A stretch of DNA of 64,000 bases from Rhizobium sp. P38BS-XIX (GCF_012641435.1 NZ_JABAIJ010000001.1:1054001-1118000), one strand, 5' to 3'; shown: positions 50,441 through 59,061, counted from the stretch's first letter. Numbers and translations are program-made. Notes: generated from the letters alone by a model not told the origin.

Positions 50441-50860
50441 TTATTCGTCGCGATAGACCTTTTCACGGCGTTCGTGACGTTCCTGTGCTTCGATCGACAA
50501 GGTTGCGATCGGGCGGGCGTCGAGACGCTTGAGACCGATCGGTTCGCCGGTTTCCTCGCAATAACCGTAGGTGCCATCTTCAATACGCTGCAAAGCTGCA
50601 TCGATCTTGGAGATGAGTTTACGCTGGCGGTCGCGAGCCCGAAGTTCGATGGCTCTGTCTGTTTCCGAAGAAGCACGGTCGGCTAGATCGGGATGATTTG
50701 CGCTTTCTTCTGCCAGATGATCCAGGGTTTCGCGCGCTTCTCTAAGGATATCATTTTTCCAGGCGATCAGCTTTGCTCTGAAATAAGCTCGCTGATTTAG
50801 ATTCATGAACTCCTCGTCCTCCGAGGGCATGTAGTTACTAAGATCGATCTTCTCACTCAA
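50441..50860 (-). CDS. dksA: RNA polymerase-binding factor DksA (one-cysteine type)
   Basis: A 139-residue stringent-response factor that binds the RNA polymerase secondary channel with ppGpp. The coiled coil (YFRAKLIAWKNDILREARETLDHL..SSETDRAIELRARDRQRKLISKIDAALQRI) is intact. The C-terminal zinc finger is degenerate: YGYCEETGEPIG keeps one Cys, the second is Thr, and the later pair is replaced (LSIEAQ). Such forms are known in alphaproteobacteria. TTG 50860 has AGGAG 7 nt upstream and gives the usual MSEKIDLSNY start; no ATG start fits. Confidence 0.92.
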   Translation of the reverse strand: MSEKIDLSNYMPSEDEEFMNLNQRAYFRAKLIAWKNDILREARETLDHLAEESANHPDLADRASSETDRAIELRARDRQRKLISKIDAALQRIEDGTYGYCEETGEPIGLKRLDARPIATLSIEAQERHERREKVYRDE

Positions 50861-51140
50861 CGCGATTCTCCTGAAGAACATCTCATATGGCCGGGTGTAT
50901 ATCCCAACCAATAGTGCCGATTCAAGCCAAATAGATGCTGTCAACTGATTTTTAATTTTGTCATAAAATTCAGCTAAGGGTCTATTTTTTATGCATATAT
51001 TGGGAACGAGCCGAATTCGGCGTATCCACAGCCTTTCCGACGCCTCGCGTTCTCGGCCGATTCGGCGGATCGCGCCGCAGTTGACTGAACCTGCCGACAG
51101 ACGCTACCTGTTTGAGGAAATCGAGCTTCGGAATTTCATC

Positions 51141-51632
51141 ATGAGCCGCATCGTGCCGCCTCCATCCCGGATCTATCTTTTGCGTCATGCCGAGGCTCGG
51201 CAGCCTTCGCCGGGGCAGAAGGATTTCGATCGGCCGCTGAGCGAAAAAGGCTATGCCGCCGCCGAAATCGTTGCGGACGAGGCGGTCGACAAAGGCTATC
51301 GGCCTGACCTGATCATATCGTCAACAGCTCCGCGCTGCCGCCAGACCACCGAGGCCTTGCAACGCGTCGTCGGTCCATCGGCGGAGTTTCGCTTTGTCGA
51401 CGCCATCTATAATGGCGGGCTGGATGTCTACCTCTCGCTCATCGCATCCCAGACAGACCAGCAATCGGTCATGCTCGTGGCGCACAATCCCACCATCGAG
51501 CAGACGCTCGAGGCCCTGATCGGCCACGAGGCTCTGGTTCGCGCTCTTCCGCGCGGCTATCCCACAGCGGGCCTGGCGGTCATCGACGCGACACCCTCGG
51601 GCTGGATGCTCACGGATTTCGTCACCGAATAG
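51141..51632 (+). CDS. Histidine phosphatase (SixA/phosphoglycerate-mutase-like)
   Basis: A 163-residue protein with RHG-type LLRHAEARQPSPG (catalytic His) and VMLVAHNPTIEQTLEAL (second His) in SixA-like order, plus STAPRCRQTTEAL. SixA dephosphorylates histidine phosphotransferase domains; a role here in a phosphorelay is possible but unproved. ATG 51141 fits family starts; the frame is open 50 codons upstream in AT-rich sequence without similarity. Confidence 0.82.
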   Translation: MSRIVPPPSRIYLLRHAEARQPSPGQKDFDRPLSEKGYAAAEIVADEAVDKGYRPDLIISSTAPRCRQTTEALQRVVGPSAEFRFVDAIYNGGLDVYLSLIASQTDQQSVMLVAHNPTIEQTLEALIGHEALVRALPRGYPTAGLAVIDATPSGWMLTDFVTE

Positions 51633-51736
51633 GGATATAATCAGCCTCGCGGATCCGGCGGAGACGACCAGCTCACCTTTTCGATCCGGATTTCGATCCC
51701 TATATTCATGGTCACGCTGTCACCAGGGATCCCGCC

Positions 51737-53212
51737 TTGCCCCCAAGCCTGACCTCCTTTACCGACGACGCTCTCATCGCCTTCGATAATATTGCCGATC
51801 GTGCCGCCGGCCTACTCAACCCGACGGTTCGTCTTGGGGTCACCGGCCTCTCCCGTTCCGGCAAGACCGTTTTCATTTCCTCTCTGGTGCACAATCTGCT
51901 GAATGGCGGTCGTCTGCCACTGTTCGAGCCGGTACAGTCCGGTCGCGTCTCCGCCGTACGTCTCGAGCCTCAGCCCGATGACGCCGTGCCGCGCTTTCAA
52001 TACGAGGATCATATTCGCGCGCTGGTCAAAGATCGCATCTGGCCGGATTCGACGCGGGCAATTTCGGAGCTTCGCATCACCCTGGACTATCAGAGCGCCA
52101 GCGGTTGGAACCGCCTGTTCTCACCGGGACGTCTCTCCATCGACATCGTCGACTATCCCGGAGAGTGGCTGCTCGACCTGCCGTTGCTGGCCAAGGATTT
52201 CCGCACCTTCAGCGATGAAACACTGTCGCTTGCGAAGACCGGCATTCGCGCCGAACTGTCGCATCACTGGCTGGTGATGACAGCAGCGGCAGATATTGCC
52301 GCAGCCGCCGATGAAATGAAGGCACGCGACCTTGCCACCGCCTTTGCGGATTATCTGAAAGCCTGCAAATCCGACGAGCGTTCGCTCTCCACATTGCCAC
52401 CAGGCCGCTTCCTTTTGCCTGGAGACCTGGAAGGCTCGCCCGCCCTCACCTTCGCGCCACTGCAGCTGCCGCCCCAAGGCACGGCGCCGAAAGGCTCCTT
52501 ATGGGCGATGATGGAACGCCGTTATGAGGCGTACAAGGCTGTTGTCGTCAAACCCTTCTTCCGCGAGCATTTCGCTCGTCTGGACCGACAGATTGTTCTG
52601 GTCGACGCCCTGCAGGCCATCAATCGTGGCCCGGAAGCGGTGCAGGATCTGGAGCGTGCGCTGACGGACGTGCTTGCCTGCTTTCGCCCCGGCACGAACT
52701 CGCTTCTGTCCTCGCTTCTCGGCAAACGCATCGATCGCGTTCTCGTCGCCGCGACCAAGGCCGATCATCTGCATCATGAAAGCCATGATCGGCTGGAGGC
52801 GCTGACACGGCGTCTCGTCGAACGGGCCGTCGAGCGTATCGGCATGGCAGGCGCCGGCATCGACGTCATGGCGCTTGCCTCCGTGCGCGCGACCCGCGAG
52901 GCCACGGTGACGCGGGATGGCCAGACGCTTCCCGTAATCGTCGGCACACCGATGGACAAGGAGACGATTGCAGGCGAAGTCTTCGACGGCAATCGCAAGA
53001 CCGCGGTGTTTCCCGGCGATTTGCCCGAAAATCCGCGCTGGCTGTTCGAAGCCCTTGAATCGAGCGGCGCCAAGATCCACTTGCCGGAGGTGAATGTGGT
53101 TCGCTTCCGCCCACCGGAACTTGACGAAACTGGCGGCGGTATCAAGCTTTCGGTGCCGCATATACGCCTCGATCGCGCCATGCAGTTCCTGTTCGGAGAC
53201 CGTCTCGCATGA
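51737..53212 (+). CDS. YcjX-family GTP/ATP-binding protein
   Basis: A 491-residue P-loop protein. Walker A is VTGLSRSGKTVF (about 35-46); the family motifs SIDIVDYPGEWLLDLPLL, FLLPGDLEGSPALTFAPL and FFREHFARLDRQIVLVDAL follow. The protein is of the DUF463/YcjX family linked to membrane or stress phenotypes; function unknown. It starts at TTG 51737. It is coupled to the YcjF-like gene by an ATGA overlap, as in the conserved ycjX-ycjF pair. Confidence 0.88.
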   Translation: MPPSLTSFTDDALIAFDNIADRAAGLLNPTVRLGVTGLSRSGKTVFISSLVHNLLNGGRLPLFEPVQSGRVSAVRLEPQPDDAVPRFQYEDHIRALVKDRIWPDSTRAISELRITLDYQSASGWNRLFSPGRLSIDIVDYPGEWLLDLPLLAKDFRTFSDETLSLAKTGIRAELSHHWLVMTAAADIAAAADEMKARDLATAFADYLKACKSDERSLSTLPPGRFLLPGDLEGSPALTFAPLQLPPQGTAPKGSLWAMMERRYEAYKAVVVKPFFREHFARLDRQIVLVDALQAINRGPEAVQDLERALTDVLACFRPGTNSLLSSLLGKRIDRVLVAATKADHLHHESHDRLEALTRRLVERAVERIGMAGAGIDVMALASVRATREATVTRDGQTLPVIVGTPMDKETIAGEVFDGNRKTAVFPGDLPENPRWLFEALESSGAKIHLPEVNVVRFRPPELDETGGGIKLSVPHIRLDRAMQFLFGDRLA

Positions 53213-54294
53213 CGAAGCCGACGATAGACGATTCCTCCAGCCCCGCCCGCCGCCCGGCGGCCTTTGCCGTGGAGCCGAGCGATACAGCCGCAAAGCTCCA
53301 TTCGGAGCAACCACGCCGCAAGCCGCAGAGCTTCGATACCGAAATCGTCCTGACCCCCGACGAGGATGACCCGTTCATCAATCCCGATATTGATCCGGTG
53401 CTTGCTGCCGGCGTCGGCGCCAAACCGCGCCGGCGTGGCTTCTCCTTCGGCAAGGTCGCGCTGAGTGCGCTCGGCATTCTCATATCGCTCGCATTCGGTC
53501 TTTGGACCGACCAGCTCATCCGCAACCTATTCAGCCGCGCGGACTGGCTGGGCTATACCGCCCTTGCCGTCGTCGCCATCGGCATCCTCGCCGTGATCGC
53601 CATCGTGATCAGGGAGACCGCCGGCATGATGCGGTTGGCGGCGGTGCAAACCATCAAGACAGAGGCGGAAGCCGCCATTCTGGAGACGCGCCCGGCGCGG
53701 GCAAAGGCACTCGTGAAACGTCTTTGCACAGTTCTCGAGGCCAATCCCGAAACGGCGAGAGGCCGCGCGACGCTGAAAGCTGCGGAAGACGACATTATCG
53801 ATGCTCCACAACTGATCGACCTTGCCGAACGCGAACTTCTCGGCCCGCTCGATCGTCGCGCAAGAGCGCTCATTCTTGGCGCATCGAAACGAGTTTCTGT
53901 CGTCACTGCCGTCAGCCCGAGGGCGCTCGTCGATATTCTTTACGTTCTCTATGAGGCCTCCAAACTGGTGCGTGCCATGGCGGAGCTTTATGGCGGCAGG
54001 CCCGGCACGCTTGGCATGATGAGGCTGATGCGCGATGTGCTCGCCCATCTGGCCGTTACCGGCTCGATCGCTGTCGGCGATAGCATCGTGCAGCAACTGA
54101 TCGGTCACGGCCTAGCGTCGAAGCTTTCCGCGCGGCTGGGCGAAGGCGTCGTCAACGGCATGATGACCGCCAGAATCGGGATAGCGGCCATGGATCTTTG
54201 CCGGCCGCTGTCGTTCAAGGCGCTCAAGCGACCCGGTATTGCCGACTTTGCCGGTGACCTGACGCCCAAGGGTGCTGGCCGCCCGACGACATAA
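53209..54294 (+). CDS. YcjF/TIGR01620 membrane protein
   Basis: This 361-residue protein has a charged N-terminal domain, two membrane helices (about 82-101 and 112-136) and a helical C-terminal domain with LIDLAERELLGPLDRRARALILGASKRVSVVTAVSPRALVD, the family signature. Partner of the upstream YcjX-type protein, in the same operon (ATGA overlap at 53209-53212). Confidence 0.85.
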   Translation: MTKPTIDDSSSPARRPAAFAVEPSDTAAKLHSEQPRRKPQSFDTEIVLTPDEDDPFINPDIDPVLAAGVGAKPRRRGFSFGKVALSALGILISLAFGLWTDQLIRNLFSRADWLGYTALAVVAIGILAVIAIVIRETAGMMRLAAVQTIKTEAEAAILETRPARAKALVKRLCTVLEANPETARGRATLKAAEDDIIDAPQLIDLAERELLGPLDRRARALILGASKRVSVVTAVSPRALVDILYVLYEASKLVRAMAELYGGRPGTLGMMRLMRDVLAHLAVTGSIAVGDSIVQQLIGHGLASKLSARLGEGVVNGMMTARIGIAAMDLCRPLSFKALKRPGIADFAGDLTPKGAGRPTT

Positions 54295-54398
54295 ACGCCC
54301 GCAGATCAGGCTTTACACGCCGCAGGAAACCAAGCATTAACCATTATCGGGCAAAAGTGGGAACCAGATTTACGGTTCCGCCTCGCTAGGGAATGTCC

Positions 54399-54950
54399 AT
54401 GTTTTCGCGTCAATTTCTTCTTGTAAGCGGCCTTGCCGCCGCGACCCTCTCCACGGGTGTTTGGGTACATTCGGCCGAAGCGGCTCCCCGCGACAAGGCT
54501 TTCTTCCAATCCGTCGCCGGCTCCTGGAACGGTCCGGGCGAGATCGTCGCCGGGAAGTACAAGGGCACAAAGTTTACCTGCAGCCTCACGGGCAAGCCGC
54601 TGGATGGCAGCAATGCCGGCGTGAAGCTCGACGGCACCTGCCGCGTCGGCGTTTTCCAGCAGCCGATGTCGGCAGAGATCACGCAGAGCGGCGGCTCCTA
54701 TAGCGGAAAGTTCCTTGACGGCGCAGCCGGCAAGGGTCTGGATGTTACGTCCGGTACGGTCAATGACAGCACGGTTGTCCTCGGATTGAACCGCCAGAAG
54801 CTGAACGGCGCCATGATCGCCCGCGTATCCGACAACAAGTCGATGAACGTCACGATCTCGGTCAAGGTCGGTGAGCAGATGGTTCCGGTGATCGGCGTCA
54901 CGCTGAAGCGCGCGGATGTCGATCAGATGGCCGTCGGATCGATCCAGTAA
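54399..54950 (+). CDS. Hypothetical secreted protein
   Basis: 183 residues: signal peptide ending at about AEA-APRD (residue 29), then a beta-rich mature domain (SVAGSWNGPGEIVAGKYKGTKFTCSL, GSYSGKFLDGAAG) with two cysteines. The repeat-like 'SWNGPGEI..GTKFTC..CRVGVF' suggests a periplasmic calycin-like fold, but I do not recognise a family. ATG 54399 with AGGGA 8 nt upstream was chosen over ATG 54393. A bidirectional terminator follows. Confidence 0.65.
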   Translation: MFSRQFLLVSGLAAATLSTGVWVHSAEAAPRDKAFFQSVAGSWNGPGEIVAGKYKGTKFTCSLTGKPLDGSNAGVKLDGTCRVGVFQQPMSAEITQSGGSYSGKFLDGAAGKGLDVTSGTVNDSTVVLGLNRQKLNGAMIARVSDNKSMNVTISVKVGEQMVPVIGVTLKRADVDQMAVGSIQ

Positions 54951-54972
54951 GGTTCGGATATCTCTCTCAAAA

Positions 54973-55003
54973 GCAAAAGGCCGGCAAGTTGCCGGCCTTT
55001 TGC
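54973..55003. terminator. Bidirectional terminator
   Basis: GCAAAAGGCCGGC (54973-54985) pairs with GCCGGCCTTTTGC (54991-55003) with a 5-nt loop. It lies between the plus-strand secreted-protein gene and minus-strand folK (stop 55018), with T- or A-runs on both sides. Confidence 0.85.
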
Positions 55004-55017
55004 TTTTGCACATCTCG

Positions 55018-55548
55018 TCACGCCGTTCGCCACCATTCATGGCTTTCATCTGAAATCTCGATGCCTTCAACATCGACGTCGCCCAGCCAATCGGCCACCT
55101 TGCGACCGCTCACCATGAGATCCGCCGCGAAGTCGGCAAGCGGCATCAACACGAAACCTCGCTCGGTCATGCGCGGATGCGGGATGGTCAGAAGCGGTTC
55201 AGTCTGCTCGATGTCGCCATAGGTCAGGACATCGATGTCGATCGTTCGAGGTCCCCAGCGTTCGATACGGACGCGCTTCATCTCACGCTCTATTTCAAGG
55301 CAGACGTCGAGCAGAGCTTCCGGAGACAGCGTCGTGTCGACCGCGGCGCAGGAATTGTAGAAGAAGGATTGATCCGTTTTGCCCCAGGGAGGCGTGCGAT
55401 AGACCCGCGAAACAGCAACGACTGTCACGTCGTCGCGTCCGTCGAGCGTACGCAATGCGAGCGCCATTGCCCGCACCGGATTATCCAGATTGCCACCCAA
55501 ACCAAGCGTCGCACGCACTGCTGTTGTCTCAGGCAAAATGCTCAACAC
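55018..55548 (-). CDS. folK: 2-amino-4-hydroxy-6-hydroxymethyldihydropteridine pyrophosphokinase
   Basis: 176 residues. It transfers pyrophosphate to the pterin in folate synthesis. ATLGLGGNLDNPVRAM, VSRVYRTPPWGKTDQSFFYN, ERWGPRTIDIDVLTYGD and IPHPRMTERGFVLMPL are complete. The start is GTG 55548 or TTG 55545, inside the folB 3' end (about 20-nt overlap); no ATG fits. Third gene of folP-folB-folK. Confidence 0.93.
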   Translation of the reverse strand: MLSILPETTAVRATLGLGGNLDNPVRAMALALRTLDGRDDVTVVAVSRVYRTPPWGKTDQSFFYNSCAAVDTTLSPEALLDVCLEIEREMKRVRIERWGPRTIDIDVLTYGDIEQTEPLLTIPHPRMTERGFVLMPLADFAADLMVSGRKVADWLGDVDVEGIEISDESHEWWRTA

Positions 55549-55900
55549 TCACCTGTACATAATCGAGAACGCCCGGAACCGGCGCATTGGGCTTACGCAA
55601 CGTAACCTTGGCGCGGCGAATGCTCGGAAAGCGCCGGCACAATTCCTTGGCGACATCGAGGGCCAGCGCTTCGATCAGATAACGGCGACGGCCGGTCACG
55701 ATCTCCTCGATGACCGTAAAGGCAATGCCGTAATTGACGGTATCGTCGATCGAATCGCGCTCCAGCGCATCGCCGGCCTCTACGTCGAGTTCGGCATCGA
55801 CGAAGAACCGCTGCCCGAGGAATTCTTCCTCGTCATACACGCCATGACGGGCAAAGAAAGCACAGTTCTGCAGCGTAATTGTATATGTCACAGCGCTCAT
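55529..55900 (-). CDS. folB: Dihydroneopterin aldolase
   Basis: 123 residues. It makes 6-hydroxymethyl-dihydropterin from dihydroneopterin. LQNCAFFARHGVYDEEEFLGQRFFVDAEL, DTVNYGIAF and KPNAPVPG are conserved. ATG 55900 has a GGAGGGA site; a long upstream extension of the frame overlaps folP and is not real. The gap to folP is 61 nt. Confidence 0.95.
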   Translation of the reverse strand: MSAVTYTITLQNCAFFARHGVYDEEEFLGQRFFVDAELDVEAGDALERDSIDDTVNYGIAFTVIEEIVTGRRRYLIEALALDVAKELCRRFPSIRRAKVTLRKPNAPVPGVLDYVQVSVEHFA

Positions 55901-55961
55901 GGCGTCCCTCCGTTTCGAACAGGCACAACGGCGTCCGAAAACCGCTCCCTTATGATGGGGA

Positions 55962-56831
55962 TCATGCTTTAAGTCTCGCGCGCGTCTTGAGAATAGCATC
56001 CGCAACCGCCAGCGCGTCCCTGTTGATTGCGACATTGTGTACGCGGAATAGGGCTGCTCCCTGCAGGCGTAGTATCGCGCTGGTCGCTGCCGTTCCGACA
56101 TCGCGATCAGCCGCATCCCGCCCCGTGATCGTGCCGACGAATCGCTTGCGGGACGTGCCCACCAGCAAAGGCAGGTCAAAGCGCAGCAGCGCGTTGAAAC
56201 GCGCCATCAGCTCGAGATTTTCTTCCGCGCTCTCCTTGGCAAACCCGAAGCCGGGATCGAGCACGATATTGCGTCTGTCGACACCCGCCGCTGCGGCAAT
56301 ATCGAGCGAGCGGTTGAGGAACACGAACTGATCGTCGATCACATCCGACAGCTTGTGCCGGTCGCGACCCGTATGCATGATGCAAAGCCCGGCGCCCGTA
56401 TGCGCTGCGACGACAGCGATATCAGCTTCGCGTTGCAGGCCAAAGACATCGTTGACGATATGCGCGCCGGCGCCGATCGCCAGCCGCGCTGTGTCGGCGC
56501 GATAGGTATCGATCGAGATCAATGCATCGGTCTTGCCGCGCAAGGCCTCGATGACCGGAAGGACCCGGCCCTGCTCCTCGCTGGCGTTGACCGCTGCCGC
56601 ACCGGGCTTGGTCGATTCGCCGCCGATATCGACGATGTCGGCACTGGCCTCGACACAGGCAAGCGCATGCGCGACAGCCGCGTCGACGGCTTCATAATGA
56701 CCGCCGTCCGAAAAGGAATCCGGCGTTACGTTGACGATCGCCATGATGACGCTCTTCAGGCCAAGCTCGATGCTGCGCCCATGCGCGACATGCCACTTTT
56801 GGCTGCTAAGCTCGATCACGAACAGTCCCAT
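55962..56831 (-). CDS. folP: Dihydropteroate synthase
   Basis: This 289-residue enzyme is the sulfonamide target. It joins hydroxymethyl-dihydropterin pyrophosphate and p-aminobenzoate. MAIVNVTPDSFSDGG, DIGGESTKPGA, ISIDTYRADTA, LDPGFGFAKE and LLVGTSRKRFVG are complete. First gene of the folate operon, 78 nt from the divergent DUF922 gene. Confidence 0.96.
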   Translation of the reverse strand: MGLFVIELSSQKWHVAHGRSIELGLKSVIMAIVNVTPDSFSDGGHYEAVDAAVAHALACVEASADIVDIGGESTKPGAAAVNASEEQGRVLPVIEALRGKTDALISIDTYRADTARLAIGAGAHIVNDVFGLQREADIAVVAAHTGAGLCIMHTGRDRHKLSDVIDDQFVFLNRSLDIAAAAGVDRRNIVLDPGFGFAKESAEENLELMARFNALLRFDLPLLVGTSRKRFVGTITGRDAADRDVGTAATSAILRLQGAALFRVHNVAINRDALAVADAILKTRARLKA

Positions 56832-56908
56832 CCCATTGAAAATGAAAAAACCTTGCGCCTGATATTGCGCTCACAGTGGCTATGCCGCAAGGTTCGCGGA
56901 AGTTCAAC

Positions 56909-57547
56909 ATGGTTGCGTCACGAATGCCGCTTGCATCCCATAAGATCCGTCTTTCGTGTACTTTTCTGCTCGCGCTCTGCATGCCCGGAATGGCCGATGC
57001 CGAGGTGGTCGCGCGCAAATCCATTTCTTATTTCGATATCAAGGGTACAACGGCTGACGAGCTCGATGCGGCGCTAAACGAGCGCGGACCGCTTGCCATG
57101 GGCTCCAGCAGCCATCATCCGGGCGCGACCCGAATTCGTTTTGGCGGCAACGCGACCTACAGCGAGGCGAACGGCCGCTGCTATATCTCCGGTGTGAAGG
57201 TAACGGTCGAAACCGAGATCATCCTGCCGCGATGGCGCGATCGGCGCGGCGCGAGCAAGCAGCTTTCGATCATCTGGGACACATTGTCAGCCGATATAAG
57301 ACGTCATGAGGATCGGCACGTCGAAATTGCCCGCCAGCATGCCCGGCAAATGGAAAAGCTCATCCTGGCCCTGCCTTCTGCCAACGATTGCGACGCACTT
57401 CAGGACAAGGCGAACGAGGTCACGACACGGGAAACCGAACGACACGATGCCGACCAGGCCCGTTTCGATCGCATCGAAGCGATCAATTTTCAGAACCGCC
57501 TACAGAGGCTGCTCTATTACCGAACCCAGAAAAATGGCCGGCAGTAG
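56909..57547 (+). CDS. DUF922 secreted Zn-dependent protease-like protein
   Basis: A 212-residue protein. An N-terminal signal sequence (about 11-32) is followed by SISYFDIKGTTADELDAALN and a zinc-binding HEDRH (133-137) within DIRRHEDRHVEIARQH, as in the DUF922 family of predicted metalloproteases. The C-terminal 50 residues are charged and helical. The natural substrate is unknown. ATG 56909 with GGAAG upstream. Confidence 0.8.
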   Translation: MVASRMPLASHKIRLSCTFLLALCMPGMADAEVVARKSISYFDIKGTTADELDAALNERGPLAMGSSSHHPGATRIRFGGNATYSEANGRCYISGVKVTVETEIILPRWRDRRGASKQLSIIWDTLSADIRRHEDRHVEIARQHARQMEKLILALPSANDCDALQDKANEVTTRETERHDADQARFDRIEAINFQNRLQRLLYYRTQKNGRQ

Positions 57548-57749
57548 GCTTCGCAGCCTGCATATTCACACAAATCACAGCTGATATGGCGCAAATTGTG
57601 TGAAAACGGCCACTATATCTGTGAATCGTCCAACCTTGTCGTTCTTTGAACTTTACGAGAATCTGAAATAGGTTTTTCCTATGAGTCATAGAGAAAAATA
57701 CACCGGCTGATTCGAAAAGACCGCGTGAAATCTCTAGAAAAACGATTTT

Positions 57750-57926
57750 GAATGCCTGCGTCGGCGGGTGTGTGTGATCTTCCGCGCAGTCTGGATTTTG
57801 CTTTTCAAAGCATGCGCTACCTGTTCTCCTGGCGCATCCTGAAGCCGCAGGTGTTTCCTCCCTTGCCTGCGGTGATGCGCCCGCCTCGCCTCGCTCGCTG
57901 CTACTGGCTGAGCGGGGCTTCTTTTT
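57750..57926 (+). ncRNA. Candidate small RNA ending in a Rho-independent terminator
   Basis: In the + sense, GGCGCATC (57831-57838) pairs with GATGCGCC (57874-57881), enclosing CCGCAGG/CCTGCGG (57845-57851, 57866-57872) with a C-rich loop TTTCCTCCCTT, which could pair with Shine-Dalgarno sequences. A terminator follows directly. The 5' end is not defined; it may instead be the long 3' UTR of the DUF922 gene. Confidence 0.35.
57888..57926 (+). terminator. Rho-independent terminator in the intergenic region
   Basis: GCCTCGCTC (57888-57896) pairs with GAGCGGGGC (57910-57918; one G-U), followed by TTCTTTTT. It lies 340 nt beyond the DUF922 stop, so it probably terminates a separate transcript. 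Confidence 0.65.
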
Positions 57927-58000
57927 GAGGCAGATAAGAACCGGGCTTCGATCCACGCCATGCTGCACCTGCGCGGCCTATGCCGCGCAGTCGTCCATTA

Positions 58001-58321
58001 TCAGGCCTGACGCTCGGGCACGTGAACGACGAGCCCGTCGAGAGAGCCCTTCATCTTGATCTGACAGGAGAGGCGCGACGTCGGCCGAACATCGAAGGCG
58101 AAGTCCAGCATGTCTTCTTCCATGGCCTCGGGACTGCCGACCCTCTCGGTCCATTCCTCATCGACATAGACATGACAGGTAGCACATGCGCAGGCGCCGC
58201 CACATTCGGCTTCGATACCGGGCACCGAGTTGCGCACGGCATTTTCCATCACGGTGGAGCCTTCGTCGACGTTGAGATCAAAGCGTGTGCCGTCGAAGGC
58301 GACGATGGTCAATTTGGTCAT
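58001..58321 (-). CDS. 2Fe-2S ferredoxin, adrenodoxin type
   Basis: This 106-residue electron carrier has cluster ligands in [15 protein letters not shown] (C-x5-C-x2-C; an extra Cys lies between) and RLSCQIKM. The [22 protein letters not shown] start and [16 protein letters not shown] segment fit Fdx/adrenodoxin-like proteins that feed P450s or iron-sulfur assembly. ATG 58321 was chosen over the in-frame 58378. Confidence 0.9.
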   Translation of the reverse strand: MTKLTIVAFDGTRFDLNVDEGSTVMENAVRNSVPGIEAECGGACACATCHVYVDEEWTERVGSPEAMEEDMLDFAFDVRPTSRLSCQIKMKGSLDGLVVHVPERQA

Positions 58322-58468
58322 GTCTGTGAATTCCGAAATTCGTGGGTGAAGGACGATCCGGAATTTTACTTCCAACAATTCGCTTGGGCAGTCAACATTT
58401 GCGCCGCCAAAACGGAATTCCCGCTTGGCGGCGCAAAGGCGTGCATTACTGTCTCTCGGATGCCCGGA

Positions 58469-58837
58469 TCAGCGCGAAAGCTTCAGAATGAAGTTCTCGG
58501 CCTCGACCACACAGGTGGTGACCGCTGCCATGTGTGCGGCATCGCCAGCATCGCACTCAAGTGCTCCGGCCGCATCCGCGACCCGGAAAGCGCCAACCGC
58601 GCTCGCCGCACCCTTGAGCTTATGGGATGCAGCAACGATCCGCGTTTCGTCGCCGCTGGCGATTTCATGGAGGCAGGAGCGAGCCTGCCGCGCAAACATC
58701 TGCAGCACCTCGACCTCCAGCGCCTTATCGCCCATGGTCTGCTTTCCGAGATGAACGAGATCGATTGCCCGCTCCCAGGATGGTGTAGGGCCTCGCGAAT
58801 TATCCGGAGATTCAAATGCGATATTCAATGCTGCCAT
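58469..58837 (-). CDS. Histidine phosphotransfer (HPt) domain protein
   Basis: A 122-residue protein made of one HPt four-helix domain. The phosphorylatable His is in SHKLKGAASAVGA. Orphan HPt proteins pass phosphate between hybrid kinases and response regulators; the partner cannot be told. It is divergent from the GPR/RgsE-like gene, sharing a 494-nt region with CtrA boxes. The ferredoxin gene lies 147 nt downstream on the same strand. Confidence 0.8.
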   Translation of the reverse strand: MAALNIAFESPDNSRGPTPSWERAIDLVHLGKQTMGDKALEVEVLQMFARQARSCLHEIASGDETRIVAASHKLKGAASAVGAFRVADAAGALECDAGDAAHMAAVTTCVVEAENFILKLSR

Positions 58838-59018
58838 GTGCTAACGCTCCCGTCCTTTAACTGTGACTGTTTTAGCGACCTGCCGCATAGTTGCGGTCAG
58901 CGCATGGCCATCGAGTTAAATTCTGGCACATTGAGGGCGTAAAACTCGCGACATGGTTAACGCGCGTTAAACATGCCCAAAATATTGGGTTTTCATGACG
59001 TTGGACGTGAGAAAAAGG

Positions 59019-59033
59019 TTAATCGTACCTTAA
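59019..59033 (+). promoter_or_regulatory. CtrA box 1
   Basis: TTAA-TCGTACC-TTAA, a perfect TTAA-N7-TTAA CtrA full site. It lies between the HPt gene and the giant GPR/RgsE-like gene. Confidence 0.75.
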
Positions 59034-59046
59034 TGATCCACCGGCT

Positions 59047-59061
59047 TTAAGGTGGGGTTAA
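59047..59061 (+). promoter_or_regulatory. CtrA box 2
   Basis: TTAA-GGTGGGG-TTAA, a second perfect CtrA full site, 28 nt (about 2.7 helical turns) from the first. Two full-match sites so close together are very unlikely by chance in GC-rich DNA. Confidence 0.75.

Larger units (their letters stand above)
57548..58000. other. 453-nt intergenic region
   Basis: There is no credible ORF. Contents: an inverted repeat TTTTTCCTATG/CATAGAGAAAAA around 57673-57698 (one-base bulge); a structured GC-rich stretch at 57831-57881 and a terminator-like hairpin (57888-57926), listed separately as a candidate small RNA. The remainder appears featureless. Confidence 0.5.

Noticed and set aside
57750..57926. 6S RNA (ssrS), SRP RNA or tmRNA.
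   Set aside because: I see no SRP GGUCAGG/GGAAG core or tmRNA ends, and rhizobial 6S RNA is to my knowledge linked to zapA/ygfA, not to ferredoxin.
58957..58970. TTAA-CGCGCG-TTAA as a third CtrA box.
   Set aside because: The spacer is 6, not 7 bases. It may be a weak or unrelated site, so it was not called as a full CtrA box.
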